A stretch of DNA of 7,308 nucleotides, taken from a bacterium (lineage in GTDB: Bacteria > B130-G9). Location of the stretch: positions 1 through 7,308 of the forward strand of contig JAGHCW010000223.1 in the NCBI GenBank assembly GCA_021160245.1, in the 5' to 3' direction. Every line of letters starts with the position of its first letter. Position 1 is the first letter of the stretch. Shown here one piece after another: positions 7,300-7,308 of the stretch. The notes beneath the pieces were generated by a model that was not told the DNA's origin, searched no databases, and saw only the letters and a program-made list of their open reading frames with translations. The position numbers and the translations under genes were made by a program.

Positions 7300-7308
7300 A
7301 CCCTATAG
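7045..7308 (+). repeat. Ig-like repeat R20, interrupted by a probable frameshift and by the window end
   Basis: The unit begins normally with DCTPPSVSCSAP, SPITVHFNATD, VKLYFKLGGDSWCHTGF and GDGEYDFCVM (to about 7275). The consensus then requires A-x-D-x-A-G-N, but the main frame gives PRTAPAI and a stop. The frame starting at 7275 gives AEDRAGNMNPI and stays open to the last complete codon. The repeat, and therefore the protein, most likely continues past the window. Confidence 0.85.
7272..7308 (+). other. Probable one-base deletion that creates the terminal stop
   Basis: The frame-3 codons from 7275 encode A-E-D-R-A-G-N-M-N-P-I, closely matching the same place in the preceding unit (QAEDAAGNIERNP). 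Restoring one base between 7273 and 7275, for example ATG-GCC or ATT-GCC in place of ATGCC, joins the two frames without any other change. It lies within 36 bases of the window end, where read coverage at a contig edge is often poor, so a sequencing or assembly error is the simplest cause. A genuine inactivating mutation is the alternative. Confidence 0.82.

Larger units (their letters stand above)
1267..7308 (+). repeat. Tandem array of 20 Ig-like repeats, 19 complete
   Basis: Each unit reads roughly: D-x-T-x-P-x-S-S-C, a P-I-x-V-x-F-x-A-x-D strand, S-G-I-x-x-V-x-L-Y-Y-R-F, W-x-x-T-G-L, G-x-F-x-F-x-P, G-E-G-x-Y-E-F-Y-T-I-A-T-D-x-A-G-N-x-E and a short linker. Taking the D of D-x-x-x-P as the start, units begin at 1267, 1561, 1855, 2146, 2440, 2755, 3073, 3385, 3685, 4000, 4300, 4609, 4909, 5221, 5548, 5851, 6157, 6457, 6751 and 7045, so complete units are 291-327 bases. 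The pattern fits an Ig/Fn3-like beta-sandwich, and A-T-D-x-A-G-N is common in bacterial Ig-like families. The exact family is not assigned. Units are well diverged in DNA, so this is an old array under protein-level selection rather than a fresh tandem duplication. Confidence 0.9.

Noticed and set aside
1267-7308. CRISPR array or DNA-level satellite repeat
   Set aside because: The period is about 300 bases, units are diverged in DNA and conserved in protein, and there is no short identical repeat with unique spacers.
7300-7308. Terminator or downstream gene after the stop
   Set aside because: Only nine bases follow the stop and they continue the shifted coding frame. No hairpin or new start can be supported.

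Overview
The window is occupied by one gene fragment on the + strand. A single reading frame is open from base 1 to a stop at 7297-7299 (2,432 codons), and no intergenic sequence, RNA gene, promoter or terminator is visible. The organism cannot be named from this sequence. The architecture (a secreted parallel beta-helix domain followed by many Ig-like repeats) and the lack of strong codon bias suggest an uncultured bacterium, probably seen as a metagenomic contig. Proteins of this general style are common in Planctomycetes-like and candidate-phylum genomes, but that placement is a low-confidence inference.

Layout: (1) 1-720, right-handed parallel beta-helix of the pectate-lyase/NosD-like class, missing its N-terminus. 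(2) About 721-1152, a connector and a compact beta-rich domain of the kind that usually closes such beta-helix proteins. (3) 1156-1266, the second half only of an Ig-like repeat, joined directly to the previous domain. (4) 1267-7044, nineteen complete Ig-like repeats of 97-109 residues. (5) 7045-7308, a twentieth repeat that is cut by the window end and carries a probable one-base frameshift.

Both apparent ends of the open frame look artificial. The GTG at 58 is not the start, because the 19 codons before it encode a typical beta-helix opening. The TGA at 7297 is probably not the real stop. Within the last 40 bases the conserved D-x-A-G-N motif leaves the main frame and continues in the +3 frame to the window end, which fits loss of one base near 7273-7275. 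The real gene is therefore longer at both ends, and the signal peptide and any C-terminal anchor are not in view.

The likely role is a giant secreted or surface protein in which the beta-helix acts as a carbohydrate-binding or carbohydrate-acting head and the Ig-like array acts as a long stalk. I see no evidence of a defence system, mobile element or RNA-based system. The points most worth a second look are the terminal frameshift, the array beginning in mid-repeat, and a two-repeat super-period in the middle of the array.
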